In this document: positions 1 to 5,198 of the stretch, one piece after another
How the letters are laid out: every line of letters begins with the position of its first letter
Position numbering within the stretch: the stretch's first letter is position 1
Assembly (NCBI GenBank): GCA_003485905.1
Contig: DNHK01000207.1
Span: forward strand, 1 to 5,977
Direction: 5' to 3'
DNA: 5,977 nt
Source of the DNA: Gammaproteobacteria bacterium
Lineage (GTDB): Bacteria > Pseudomonadota > Gammaproteobacteria > Arenicellales > Arenicellaceae
Translations under genes and position numbers: made by a program
Notes under the pieces: model-generated
Told to the model about the DNA's origin: nothing
The model's input: only the letters and a program-made list of their open reading frames with translations
Database searches by the model: none

Positions 1-39
1 TCAACTCCCGCCGCCTCCACCAACACGGGGTTCTTTTAG
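1..39 (+). CDS. Possible 3' tail of an upstream gene (very uncertain)
   Basis: Frame 1 is open from the left edge to a TAG at 37-39 and reads STPAASTNTGFF, with mostly C-ending codons that look like coding use. Frame 2 is also open, to a TAG at 53-55, and reads LPPPPPTRGSF-like residues. Frame 3 is open to a TAA at 87-89. The true frame cannot be decided from so little sequence. Support for a gene ending here comes from the hairpin with a T-run at 68-107, which would fit a terminator for an upstream + strand gene. No function can be assigned. Confidence 0.2.
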   Translation, partial: STPAASTNTGFF

Positions 40-68
40 AAGCCTCAATGACTAGAAGCCTCAATGAC
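37..68. repeat. Perfect tandem repeat, 2 x 16 bp
   Basis: The 16-mer TAGAAGCCTCAATGAC occurs twice back to back, at 37-52 and 53-68, without a mismatch. It lies about 70 bp upstream of the receptor's likely start codon and directly before a hairpin. It could be a slippage duplication at the end of the upstream gene, since each copy begins with TAG, or a pair of regulator sites close to the receptor promoter. The sequence alone does not separate these. Confidence 0.85.
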
Positions 69-107
69 CCGATAAACCACGTACAATAAAGGTTTACCGG
101 GCTTTTT
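68..107 (+). terminator. Hairpin with T-run in front of the receptor gene (terminator or attenuator)
   Basis: The arms CCCGATAAACC (68-78) and GGTTTACCGGG (91-101) pair over 11 positions with a single A-C mismatch and a 12-nt loop. CTTTTT follows at 102-107. This has the shape of an intrinsic terminator. It ends immediately before the first in-frame ATG of the receptor (109). It may end the upstream transcript or attenuate read-through into the receptor. It also argues that the receptor is translated from a later start codon. Confidence 0.6.
82..87 (+). promoter_or_regulatory. Candidate -10 element (TACAAT) for the receptor gene
   Basis: TACAAT matches the sigma-70 -10 consensus at 5 of 6 positions. 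Transcription would begin near 94, giving a leader of about 45 nt before TTG 139. No acceptable -35 hexamer is seen at 16-18 nt upstream; the 16-bp tandem repeat lies there instead, which would fit an activator-dependent promoter. Weakly supported, and it overlaps the loop of the hairpin. Confidence 0.2.
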
Positions 108-108
108 A

Positions 109-2856
109 ATGCCTATAGCTCCTTCAGGAGGGTGTGCTTTGCCTCACAACAAACTTCCAAAAATAACATTACGACGCCAACTGTTCGGCTTTGCACTGGC
201 TCCTCTAAGCCTAGCCGCAGCCAATAGCGCCCTTGCGCAGCAAGACGAAGGTGTGATTGAAGAAGTTGTGGTTACTGGCAGCTATATTCGATCTACGAGT
301 CAAGATGAAGCGTCGCCCGTTGAGGTGCTTTCCAACGATTATATTGTCAGCTCCGGAGCTGTTGATGTTGGCGAATTAACTAGCAAATTATCTGTGAGTT
401 CAGGCACAGAAAATAACCCGGACGCATTTACTTCGGGAGAAACCCAAGGCACCAGCAATGTGAACCTACGCGGATTAGGACTCACCTCCACACTAGTTCT
501 CGTCAATGGCAAACGCCAAACAATCACAGCAGCCACCGCCAACGACGGTAGTGTATTTGTTGATACCAGCACAATTCCTATGGCTGCCCTTGAGCGCGTA
601 GAGATTTTGAAGGAAGGCGCAACCGCCACCTATGGTTCTGATGCCGTCGCTGGGGTGGTCAACTTCATTCTGCGTAAAGATTTTGAAGGGGTCGAGTTCT
701 CAACTGGCTACGAAGAAATCAGTGATGGTGGTGCTGGCAAGTACGACCTAAACCTACTCGCTGGTTTTGGTAATGACCGCACTCACGTCACATTGGCGGG
801 CTCCTTCATTAGTCAGGATCCCCTGAGCTCTGCAGAGCGTCCTTACACCACAGAGAACGCTGTCTCTACTTTGGGACGCAGTTTTCTGACATTGGCGCCT
901 GGCGGTGTGGGCACAGGCGATTATGCCGGTAGCTATGGTTTCCTCGAGACCGTTCCTGACGCAGCTTGCACCGCGAATGGTGGCGCACCCGGCACACCAT
1001 TCGTACCGGAGGGGGCATTTGGTCCCAGCACTGGTGGCGGTGGTAAGTGTGGGTTCTTCTATGGCCCGCGCTTCAACATAGTTAACAAGGAAGAAAAGCA
1101 CCAGCTATACGGTAATGTCACCCACGACTTGTCTGATTCTCTTTCATTAGTCGCCGAGTTGGGTTGGACCCATCATGAAGTTAAAGATAACCCACAATCG
1201 CCCTCTTACCCTGCGCTAAGCTTTCCTACCATTTTACCAGGTACGGCGGGCAGCCCGTTTAGTGTTCCTGTACGGTGGTACGGAAGACCGTTAGGTGCGG
1301 AAGCGCCCTCTCCGCTGGCACCGCGTGAAAGTGACACTTTACGGGCGTCATTGCAGCTTGACGGCGACCTCAACAGCGGTTGGAGGTGGATGGGCGCGTT
1401 AACCTACTCCGAGAATGACCGAGAGGTCTATCAGCCTGATACCATCAATTCGAGGTTAAGTGCGGCATTGAGTGGAGCAGGTGGTAACAGCGGCACCGAG
1501 TCATTCAGCCCCTTCGACCCCAGCTCCAACTCACCAGAACTCATAGAATGGCTGAGCTATCAAACCTTTACCAACAAAAAGACTGATCTCACGGTCGCGG
1601 ATTTTGTGGTGAGTGGTGATCTATTCGAGATGAGTGCCGGACCTGTCGGTTTTGCCGCAGGCGCCCAATGGCGCGAGGAGAGTTACTCAGCTAGTCGTAA
1701 CGAGCTGTATACACAGTCGATTGACCCTAATACTGGCGCGACAATTCCAGTTGACCTGATCTTTTTAGGAGGCGGACTTCCTGTTGATGAGTCTCGGGAT
1801 TCCTATGCTGTGTTTGCGGAAGCCATGTTCCCGCTCACTTCATCACTAGAGGCTAATCTTGCGGTGCGATACGAAGATCTGAGTTCTGACAACAGCCTCG
1901 ACCCCAAGCTATCGCTGCGTTGGCAGGCTGCTGACTGGCTGGTACTCAGGGCCTCAGCGTCTTCTGCGTTCCGCGAACCATCACTGGTACAAGTTTATAA
2001 CCAAGAGACATCGCTGCAGGGGCTTGTTGATCCAACGAGTGGCTCCAGCAGTGCACTGTTTGTGCGAGTGAATTCACAAGGAAGCACCGCTCTCGAACCC
2101 GAAACCTCAACCAACTTTAATATGGGCGCAGTATTCACACCTACCGACAACGTGGCCTTTAGGGTGGACTACTGGCGCTTCGAATACGAAGACGTTATTA
2201 CCGTTGAAAATGCCCAAGGCAAACTCAATGACAACCCCAGTGGCGCCGACATTATTCGCGATTCGGCCGGCACACTATCGGGCGTTAACGTGGTGTACGG
2301 CAACGCCGAAGAAGTGACCACCGATGGTATTGACCTGACAGCAGACTGGACCGTTCCCTCAGATGTAGGTCAATTTGGGTTGCACTTGTCAGCCACGCAC
2401 TTTCTGAGTTACGAAATACCCTGTACCGCAGCCAATGATCGGGGCTGTACCGGCAATAACGGCGTACAGGATGTTGCGGGTTATTTTAACTACGACAACT
2501 TTGCACGCTCCATTCCTGAGACGAAGGTCAACGTTACCGCAGACTGGCGTAGCGGCAATCATAAGGTTGCTCTGCTGGCATTTTATACCTCGGAGTATGA
2601 AACATCGCGTGCAGTCCCCGATGCCCTACTTGATCGCGGTTACGCACAAGATATTGACTCTTGGATGACCCTTGATCTGCAATACTCCTTTAGCTTCAAG
2701 TTGGGCAGTACAGAAGCGATGGTCACTTTGGGCGGTAAGAATATTACTGACGAAGACGCACCTCGGGTCTTTGATGCGGCTAACTTTAGCTACGATCCCA
2801 AACATCATGATCCACGAGGGCAAATTTGGTACGGACGTATCAAGCTTGCGCTTTAG
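109..2856 (+). CDS. TonB-dependent outer-membrane receptor
   Basis: Outer-membrane beta-barrel receptor that takes up a ligand using energy passed from TonB-ExbB-ExbD; the ligand is not predictable. Numbering is from ATG 109 (915 residues). If TTG 139 is the start, the protein is 905 residues and begins at residue 11. Residues 15-43 form a signal peptide: basic LRR stretch, hydrophobic core, cleavage after ALA at 43. A TonB-box-like VIEEVVVTGSYIR lies at 49-61. The plug domain runs to about 190, with LRGLG at 120-124 and ERVEILKEGATATYGSDAVA from 162. The barrel follows, with the family motifs FREPS (621-625) and LEPET (662-666). Cysteine pairs C287/C314 and C772/C780 probably form disulfides in outer loops. 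The last strand ends IKLAL, so the terminal residue is not the usual aromatic one. The length is normal. The gene stands alone and is followed by its own terminator. Its 3' end recurs as a decayed copy near 4400-4640. Confidence 0.95.
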   Translation: MPIAPSGGCALPHNKLPKITLRRQLFGFALAPLSLAAANSALAQQDEGVIEEVVVTGSYIRSTSQDEASPVEVLSNDYIVSSGAVDVGELTSKLSVSSGTENNPDAFTSGETQGTSNVNLRGLGLTSTLVLVNGKRQTITAATANDGSVFVDTSTIPMAALERVEILKEGATATYGSDAVAGVVNFILRKDFEGVEFSTGYEEISDGGAGKYDLNLLAGFGNDRTHVTLAGSFISQDPLSSAERPYTTENAVSTLGRSFLTLAPGGVGTGDYAGSYGFLETVPDAACTANGGAPGTPFVPEGAFGPSTGGGGKCGFFYGPRFNIVNKEEKHQLYGNVTHDLSDSLSLVAELGWTHHEVKDNPQSPSYPALSFPTILPGTAGSPFSVPVRWYGRPLGAEAPSPLAPRESDTLRASLQLDGDLNSGWRWMGALTYSENDREVYQPDTINSRLSAALSGAGGNSGTESFSPFDPSSNSPELIEWLSYQTFTNKKTDLTVADFVVSGDLFEMSAGPVGFAAGAQWREESYSASRNELYTQSIDPNTGATIPVDLIFLGGGLPVDESRDSYAVFAEAMFPLTSSLEANLAVRYEDLSSDNSLDPKLSLRWQAADWLVLRASASSAFREPSLVQVYNQETSLQGLVDPTSGSSSALFVRVNSQGSTALEPETSTNFNMGAVFTPTDNVAFRVDYWRFEYEDVITVENAQGKLNDNPSGADIIRDSAGTLSGVNVVYGNAEEVTTDGIDLTADWTVPSDVGQFGLHLSATHFLSYEIPCTAANDRGCTGNNGVQDVAGYFNYDNFARSIPETKVNVTADWRSGNHKVALLAFYTSEYETSRAVPDALLDRGYAQDIDSWMTLDLQYSFSFKLGSTEAMVTLGGKNITDEDAPRVFDAANFSYDPKHHDPRGQIWYGRIKLAL
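126..132 (+). promoter_or_regulatory. Strong Shine-Dalgarno that points to a TTG start at 139
   Basis: AGGAGGG at 126-132 is a near-ideal ribosome site. The in-frame TTG at 139-141 follows the AGGAGG core by 7 nt. The first in-frame ATG (109) has no comparable site at the right distance, because the bases before it are the T-run of a hairpin. The spacing favours translation from 139. Confidence 0.6.
2368..2379 (+). repeat. Short direct repeat, left partner of the deletion in the relic
   Basis: GGTCAATTTGGG here and GGTCACTTTGGG at 2721-2732 differ at one position and are exactly 353 bp apart. The relic copy near 4500-4511 retains a single such element and lacks the 353 bp between them. This identifies the pair as the endpoints of the deletion. 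Confidence 0.7.
2721..2732 (+). repeat. Short direct repeat, right partner of the deletion in the relic
   Basis: GGTCACTTTGGG is the right partner of the repeat at 2368-2379. The single element kept in the relic has the C of this right copy at the one position where the two differ. That places the crossover in the first few bases of the repeat, or before it. Confidence 0.7.
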
Positions 2857-2873
2857 GATACGTGTTATCAAAA

Positions 2874-2903
2874 ACGAGCCGCAACGTGAGTCGCGGCTTT
2901 TTT
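2874..2903 (+). terminator. Intrinsic terminator of the receptor gene, probably bidirectional
   Basis: Arms GCCGCAAC (2878-2885) and GTCGCGGC (2890-2897) enclose the tetraloop GTGA, followed by six T (2898-2903). One A-C mismatch (2883/2892) interrupts the stem. The A-run before the stem gives a T-run on the opposite strand, so it could also stop - strand transcripts from the convergent sulfotransferase. It begins about 20 nt after the receptor stop codon. Confidence 0.88.
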
Positions 2904-2906
2904 CCG

Positions 2907-3143
2907 GCTACTGCAAAGGCACAAAGTGACGCATGGATATGCTGCTACAGAAGCCCTTTGATGTTTATTGAAAACAATTCCTTACCTAACTTTCCGCTGC
3001 GGTATCTTCTCTTTAATAAGAGTAGCGCTCCTAAACATTAGCGTCTTAATGTGGATCGCCATCCAGGGAGGGCATTCTCCCGAACGATTATTCAACCGGG
3101 CAATGTGAGGCGAGAGCTATACTATTTTGTGGGCGGTTATCGC
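2907..3143. other. Intergenic region between two convergent genes
   Basis: No convincing gene is seen. The first 60 bp belong to the duplicated segment. Two modest inverted repeats lie further on: ACATTA/TAATGT at 3035-3052 (6-bp stem, 6-nt loop) and GGGAG/CTCCC at 3066-3081. Read on the - strand, the first is followed by TTTAG, so it could be a weak terminator for the sulfotransferase ending at 3144. Neither has a proper T-run. The short open frames here lack family features and ribosome sites. Confidence 0.5.
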
Positions 3144-3932
3144 TCAATTCTGCAGCTCGTCGGCACGCAGTTTGATCGGCCTCTGAGCATTGCTCTCTTG
3201 ATAAATGTCTTTGATTTCTTGGTAGTTGAGCAATATCTCTGATGTTGGTTGGTTCAGAATTTTTAGCGTTGTTGTCTCAAGCGGCTTCGGCGTGACTCCT
3301 AAAAAGTGTTGCATGTTATTCAGTGCCCCCGCATCGGCACTCACGGCCTCTTCATAAGAAATAGAAAAGCTACGATGGCCGCTGTAAAGGTCCAGTGATT
3401 TTTGTTCTCTTCTGAGAACATTTTTCAGAAAAGTCTGAAATTCACGGACATTTGCGTTGAAGGGTCTAACATTGGGCCGCTTCTCTTCGCTGTGAATTAA
3501 CGTTACCCCCGTTTGATCATTAACCACTTTGAGGGAAATGAACTGATCAATGAGATTGGCGCGATATAGGTGCACCACCTTAATGTCAGTATCGTTGCGT
3601 AAAGCGCTGCGGAGATGCCTGTAGGGCCAACGAAAAATTTCATCCGTTTTAATTTTAAATCCAGCTATTCTTTTTTCCTGACTATCGAAAACAATTTTGT
3701 AAAGAAACGTCCTCGGATCAGAGCGATACAGATCTAGCAACGCTTTGTCGTGCTCCACGGATTTGCGGAGCAAGTTATAAGTGCCTACCATTCCACCAAT
3801 GCTACGGTAGTTAAAAACCTCGCCATGACAAATGATTTCCGGATTGCTGCGAAGCATATACACGAGCATGGTGCTGCCTGTTCTGGCGGCACATGAAATT
3901 ATAAAATTAGAATCTTTTAGAAAAATCGACAT
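3144..3932 (-). CDS. Stf0/NodH-like PAPS-dependent sulfotransferase
   Basis: 262 residues, predicted to move a sulfuryl group from PAPS to a hydroxyl of a carbohydrate or lipid; the acceptor is unknown. The N-terminal 5'-phosphosulfate loop is visible as SCAARTGSTML (13-23), followed by LRSNPEI and HGEVF (36-40), a pattern typical of Stf0/NodH-type enzymes. GFKIKTDE (91-98) matches the conserved GFK segment. The 3'-phosphate-binding region is VVHLYRANLIDQFISLK (119-135), with R124 and S133. There is no signal peptide or membrane segment, so it should act in the cytoplasm. Length fits the family, and the start is fixed because the loop begins only 13 residues in. The Shine-Dalgarno is poor. 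Hand-counted GC over 3601-3720 is about 38 percent, against 55-58 percent in sampled lines of the receptor gene, which suggests separate acquisition. The gene is convergent with the receptor and lies between two copies of the receptor's 3' end. Confidence 0.85.
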   Translation of the reverse strand: MSIFLKDSNFIISCAARTGSTMLVYMLRSNPEIICHGEVFNYRSIGGMVGTYNLLRKSVEHDKALLDLYRSDPRTFLYKIVFDSQEKRIAGFKIKTDEIFRWPYRHLRSALRNDTDIKVVHLYRANLIDQFISLKVVNDQTGVTLIHSEEKRPNVRPFNANVREFQTFLKNVLRREQKSLDLYSGHRSFSISYEEAVSADAGALNNMQHFLGVTPKPLETTTLKILNQPTSEILLNYQEIKDIYQESNAQRPIKLRADELQN

Positions 3933-3995
3933 CTGTTCGCTAATAAGTGAAGTGTAAAGGTTGTACCTAGTCTAGTTTTGATCGCCTTTTTAATT

Positions 3996-4005
3996 AGCAA
4001 TTGCT
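3996..4005. promoter_or_regulatory. Palindrome AGCAATTGCT, possible operator
   Basis: Perfect 10-bp dyad located 64 bp upstream of the - strand sulfotransferase start. Position and symmetry would suit a regulator site. A dyad of this size can also occur by chance. Confidence 0.2.
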
Positions 4006-4011
4006 GACGTA

Positions 4012-4029
4012 AACATGTCTAACATGTCA
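4012..4029. repeat. Tandem 9-mer with doubled ACATGT palindrome
   Basis: AACATGTCT (4012-4020) is followed directly by AACATGTCA (4021-4029). Within them, two copies of the self-complementary hexamer ACATGT are 3 bp apart, so the 15-bp core is both a direct and an inverted repeat. It lies about 80 bp upstream of the first sulfotransferase. It may be a binding site for a dimeric regulator, but function is inferred only from position and symmetry. Confidence 0.35.
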
Positions 4030-4123
4030 GCCTTGTAATCAGCGCATCGTCCTTGGGGTCATAGTGCTAAGGGCGGTGCAGGTTAGTATTACCAAGAGTG
4101 CACACGGGTCACCAAGGCTGGCG

Positions 4124-4321
4124 CTACCGATTTTGCTGCCGCTGCCGTTTATCGACCTCCTCGATAACATCGCGGATAGCATGAATCTCAAGCTGCAATG
4201 CTTCAGAAACGAGCCTAATCTCGGCTTCAATTGCGTGGAGATTCCGCCTCATCAACCAGCAGTTGAAAAGTAGGATACCGGTAATGAAACATAAGATTAG
4301 TAGAATAAATTGGCCAGTCAT
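4124..4321 (-). CDS. Small single-pass membrane protein with cytoplasmic-type helical tail
   Basis: 65 residues. Residues 4-23 form one hydrophobic segment (QFILLILCFITGILLFNCWL), followed by MRR, which by the positive-inside rule suggests the C-terminal part faces the cytoplasm. Residues 28-58 are a charged, amphipathic helix with hydrophobic spacing (HAIEAEI, LVSEAL, IHAIRDVIEEV) that could form a coiled coil. The tail RQRQQNR is polar. The start at 4321 is chosen because GGAG (4328-4331), within AGGTGGAG, lies 6 nt before the ATG. A longer reading would begin inside the receptor relic and is not credible. I do not recognise a family. It could be a scaffold or regulator of the neighbouring enzyme, a small-phage-like protein, or an orphan. 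It has the same orientation as the first sulfotransferase, 191 bp away. Confidence 0.6.
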   Translation of the reverse strand: MTGQFILLILCFITGILLFNCWLMRRNLHAIEAEIRLVSEALQLEIHAIRDVIEEVDKRQRQQNR

Positions 4322-4327
4322 ACCCCT

Positions 4328-4335
4328 CTCCACCT
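4328..4335 (-). promoter_or_regulatory. Shine-Dalgarno of the small membrane protein
   Basis: On the - strand the sequence reads AGGTGGAG, with the GGAG core 6 nt before the ATG at 4321. It is the clearest ribosome site among the - strand genes of this window, and it fixes the start. Confidence 0.6.
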
Positions 4336-4390
4336 CTTTCCCTACGGATTTTTGGCAGTAGATCGCGTTAATTGTCGTGGATCCGACATA

Positions 4391-4398
4391 AGTATACT
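4391..4398. promoter_or_regulatory. AGTATACT palindrome, candidate -10 for the small membrane gene
   Basis: Read on the - strand, TATACT (4391-4396) resembles a sigma-70 -10 element and would give a leader of about 60 nt for the gene starting at 4321. The octamer is palindromic, so it reads the same on the + strand. No convincing -35 is present. It abuts the left end of the receptor relic. Confidence 0.2.
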
Positions 4399-4636
4399 CC
4401 GCCACACTATCAGGCGTTAACGTGGCGTACCTCAACGCCCAAGAAGTGACCACCGATGGCATTGATGTGACAGCAGACTGGACCGTCCCCTTAGATGTGA
4501 GTCACTTTGCGCGGGTAAGAATATTAGAGACGAAGACGCACCTCAGGTCTTTGATACGGCTAACTTTAGCTACGACCCCAAACATCATGATCCACGACGG
4601 TAAATTTGATACGGACGTATTAAGCTTGCGCTTTAG
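4398..4636 (+). pseudogene. Truncated, decayed copy of the receptor gene's 3' end
   Basis: Residual copy of the end of the TonB-dependent receptor, about 90 percent identical in DNA to 2266-2856. The first block (4398-4499) still reads VTTDGIDVTADWTVP in frame, matching VTTDGIDLTADWTVP of the intact protein. A 353-bp deletion with one extra base near 4510 then shifts the frame. In the native frame of the second block, CAA has become TAA at 4601-4603 and TGG has become TGA at 4607-4609. The original stop, TAG at 4634-4636, remains. The signal peptide, plug and most of the barrel are absent, so no product with receptor function is possible. The left boundary is abrupt at about 4398. Confidence 0.88.
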
Positions 4637-4653
4637 GATACGTGTTATCAAAA

Positions 4654-4684
4654 ACGAGCCGCGACGTGAGTCGCGGCTTTTTTT
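4654..4684 (+). terminator. Intrinsic terminator of the receptor relic, perfectly paired
   Basis: Arms GCCGCGAC (4658-4665) and GTCGCGGC (4670-4677) pair at all 8 positions around loop GTGA, followed by seven T (4678-4684). It is the counterpart of the terminator at 2874-2903, but has G at the position where that copy has a mismatched A. The A-run in front makes it likely to work in both directions. Confidence 0.88.
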
Positions 4685-5009
4685 CGGCTACTGCAAAGCT
4701 ACAAAGTGAAGCATGAATATGCTGGTACAGAGGCCCTTTGATATTTCTTTTTACATTAACGCTATGGTGACAATCACAGAATTCGGGCAGTGGGATGTTT
4801 TGATCTGGCAACACTGTGAAAAACATTCGGCCATCTTTTTTACAATGTCCGGACCGATCAATTAAGGCTCGAATATAGCTCCCGCTATCTCTGTCCACCT
4901 CCACAAAATTGAGAACCAGCAAGATCTAATAACGCCCAAAAACCGCCATGAAAGCGAGATTTCGCATACCTTTTTATCCTGTGACGTCCAATCCACGCCA
5001 GTGCCATGT

Positions 5010-5066
5010 GGTGACACTTGAAGGCATGTGTCGACTAAAACTTAGGGTGATCACTCGGTGACACTT
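5010..5066 (+). repeat. GGTGACACTT-type direct repeats
   Basis: GGTGACACTT occurs exactly at 5010-5019 and 5057-5066. A related GGTGATCACT (5046-5055) sits 11 bp before the second copy, which is one helical turn. Iterated GGTGATCAC-like motifs resemble the multiple terminal repeats of some IS21-type elements, but no transposase is present, so this is only a suggestion. They may equally be sites for a regulator of the downstream sulfotransferase. Confidence 0.5.
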
Positions 5067-5098
5067 ACCGAAAACTTGAGCCCTTTATATGTTTATCA

Positions 5099-5110
5099 AG
5101 CGATATCGCT
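5099..5110. promoter_or_regulatory. Palindrome AGCGATATCGCT, possible operator
   Basis: A perfect 12-bp dyad located 98 bp upstream of the second sulfotransferase start. Its length and position would suit a dimeric repressor or activator, but no cognate regulator is encoded in the window. Confidence 0.3.
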
Positions 5111-5147
5111 ACAGAGAGGCGGGATATAGGGCACACCAACACGAATT

Positions 5148-5175
5148 TTTACGCGTCCCATTAGTCAGGTACAGT
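5148..5175 (+). promoter_or_regulatory. Candidate promoter of the second sulfotransferase
   Basis: TTTACG (5148-5153) and TACAGT (5170-5175), 16 bp apart, each match the sigma-70 consensus at 4 of 6 positions. The transcript would have a leader of about 25 nt containing the dyad TAAGCGCTTA (5189-5198). Confidence 0.25.
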
Positions 5176-5188
5176 AGCCTTTTAACTG

Positions 5189-5198
5189 TAAGCGCTTA
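5189..5198. promoter_or_regulatory. Dyad TAAGCGCTTA next to the start codon
   Basis: Perfect 10-bp palindrome ending 9 bp before the start codon at 5208. It could be an operator, or could affect ribosome access, since no clear Shine-Dalgarno other than GAG (5202-5204) is present. Confidence 0.25.

Larger units (their letters stand above)
2269..2966 (+). repeat. Intact copy of the duplicated receptor 3' segment
   Basis: This segment covers the last roughly 590 bp of the receptor gene, its terminator and about 60 bp beyond. It matches 4398-4746 at about 90 percent identity by hand alignment, apart from 353 bp missing in the second copy. The first block aligns at an offset of 2132 and the second at 1780. 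The similarity continues past the stop codon and fades near 2966, so this is a DNA duplication and not protein-level conservation. Confidence 0.85.
3933..4123. other. Region between two - strand genes, upstream of the first sulfotransferase
   Basis: No gene is supported. The region should hold the sulfotransferase promoter, but no good -35/-10 pair stands out; a TACACT on the - strand near 3950-3955 is the best -10 candidate. It carries a perfect 10-bp palindrome AGCAATTGCT (3996-4005) and a doubled ACATGT element (4013-4027). These are listed separately. Whether the small membrane gene upstream is co-transcribed across this 191-bp gap is unclear. Confidence 0.4.
4398..4746 (+). repeat. Second copy of the duplicated receptor 3' segment
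   Basis: This includes the pseudogene, its terminator and about 60 bp of trailing DNA that matches 2904-2966. Together with 2269-2966 it forms a direct repeat around the first sulfotransferase and the small membrane gene. By hand count, about 20 of 236 aligned positions differ in the right block and about 10 of 97 in the left block. Confidence 0.85.

Noticed and set aside
754..1101. - strand frame inside the receptor gene
   Set aside because: It is the antisense shadow of a well-supported barrel-coding region, with no motif or ribosome site.
2826..3041. Small + strand frames across the receptor end and the region behind it
   Set aside because: They cross the receptor stop and terminator hairpin, have no ribosome site, and show no protein-like features.
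4124..4462. Longer 112-residue reading of the small membrane gene
   Set aside because: The extra 47 residues would be encoded antisense to the receptor relic, and the hydrophobic segment would become internal. The ATG at 4321 has a strong ribosome site.
4422..4709. 95-residue + strand open frame as a real gene
   Set aside because: It is the receptor relic read through its frameshift and on into the terminator. The second half is the wrong frame of the receptor's C-terminus.
4398..4746. Integron-type or attC-like recombination site in the duplicated segment
   Set aside because: The duplicated segment is explained by receptor coding sequence and a terminator. No paired attC core sites or integrase were seen.
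4620..4922. 100-residue - strand open frame
   Set aside because: It begins with TTG without a ribosome site, runs through the relic's terminator into the pseudogene, and shows no recognisable motif. The part that overlaps the duplicated segment is antisense to decayed receptor DNA.
5010..5066. CRISPR-like array
   Set aside because: Only three short, imperfect and irregularly spaced elements are present. Repeats are 10 bp, far too short, and no cas genes are visible.
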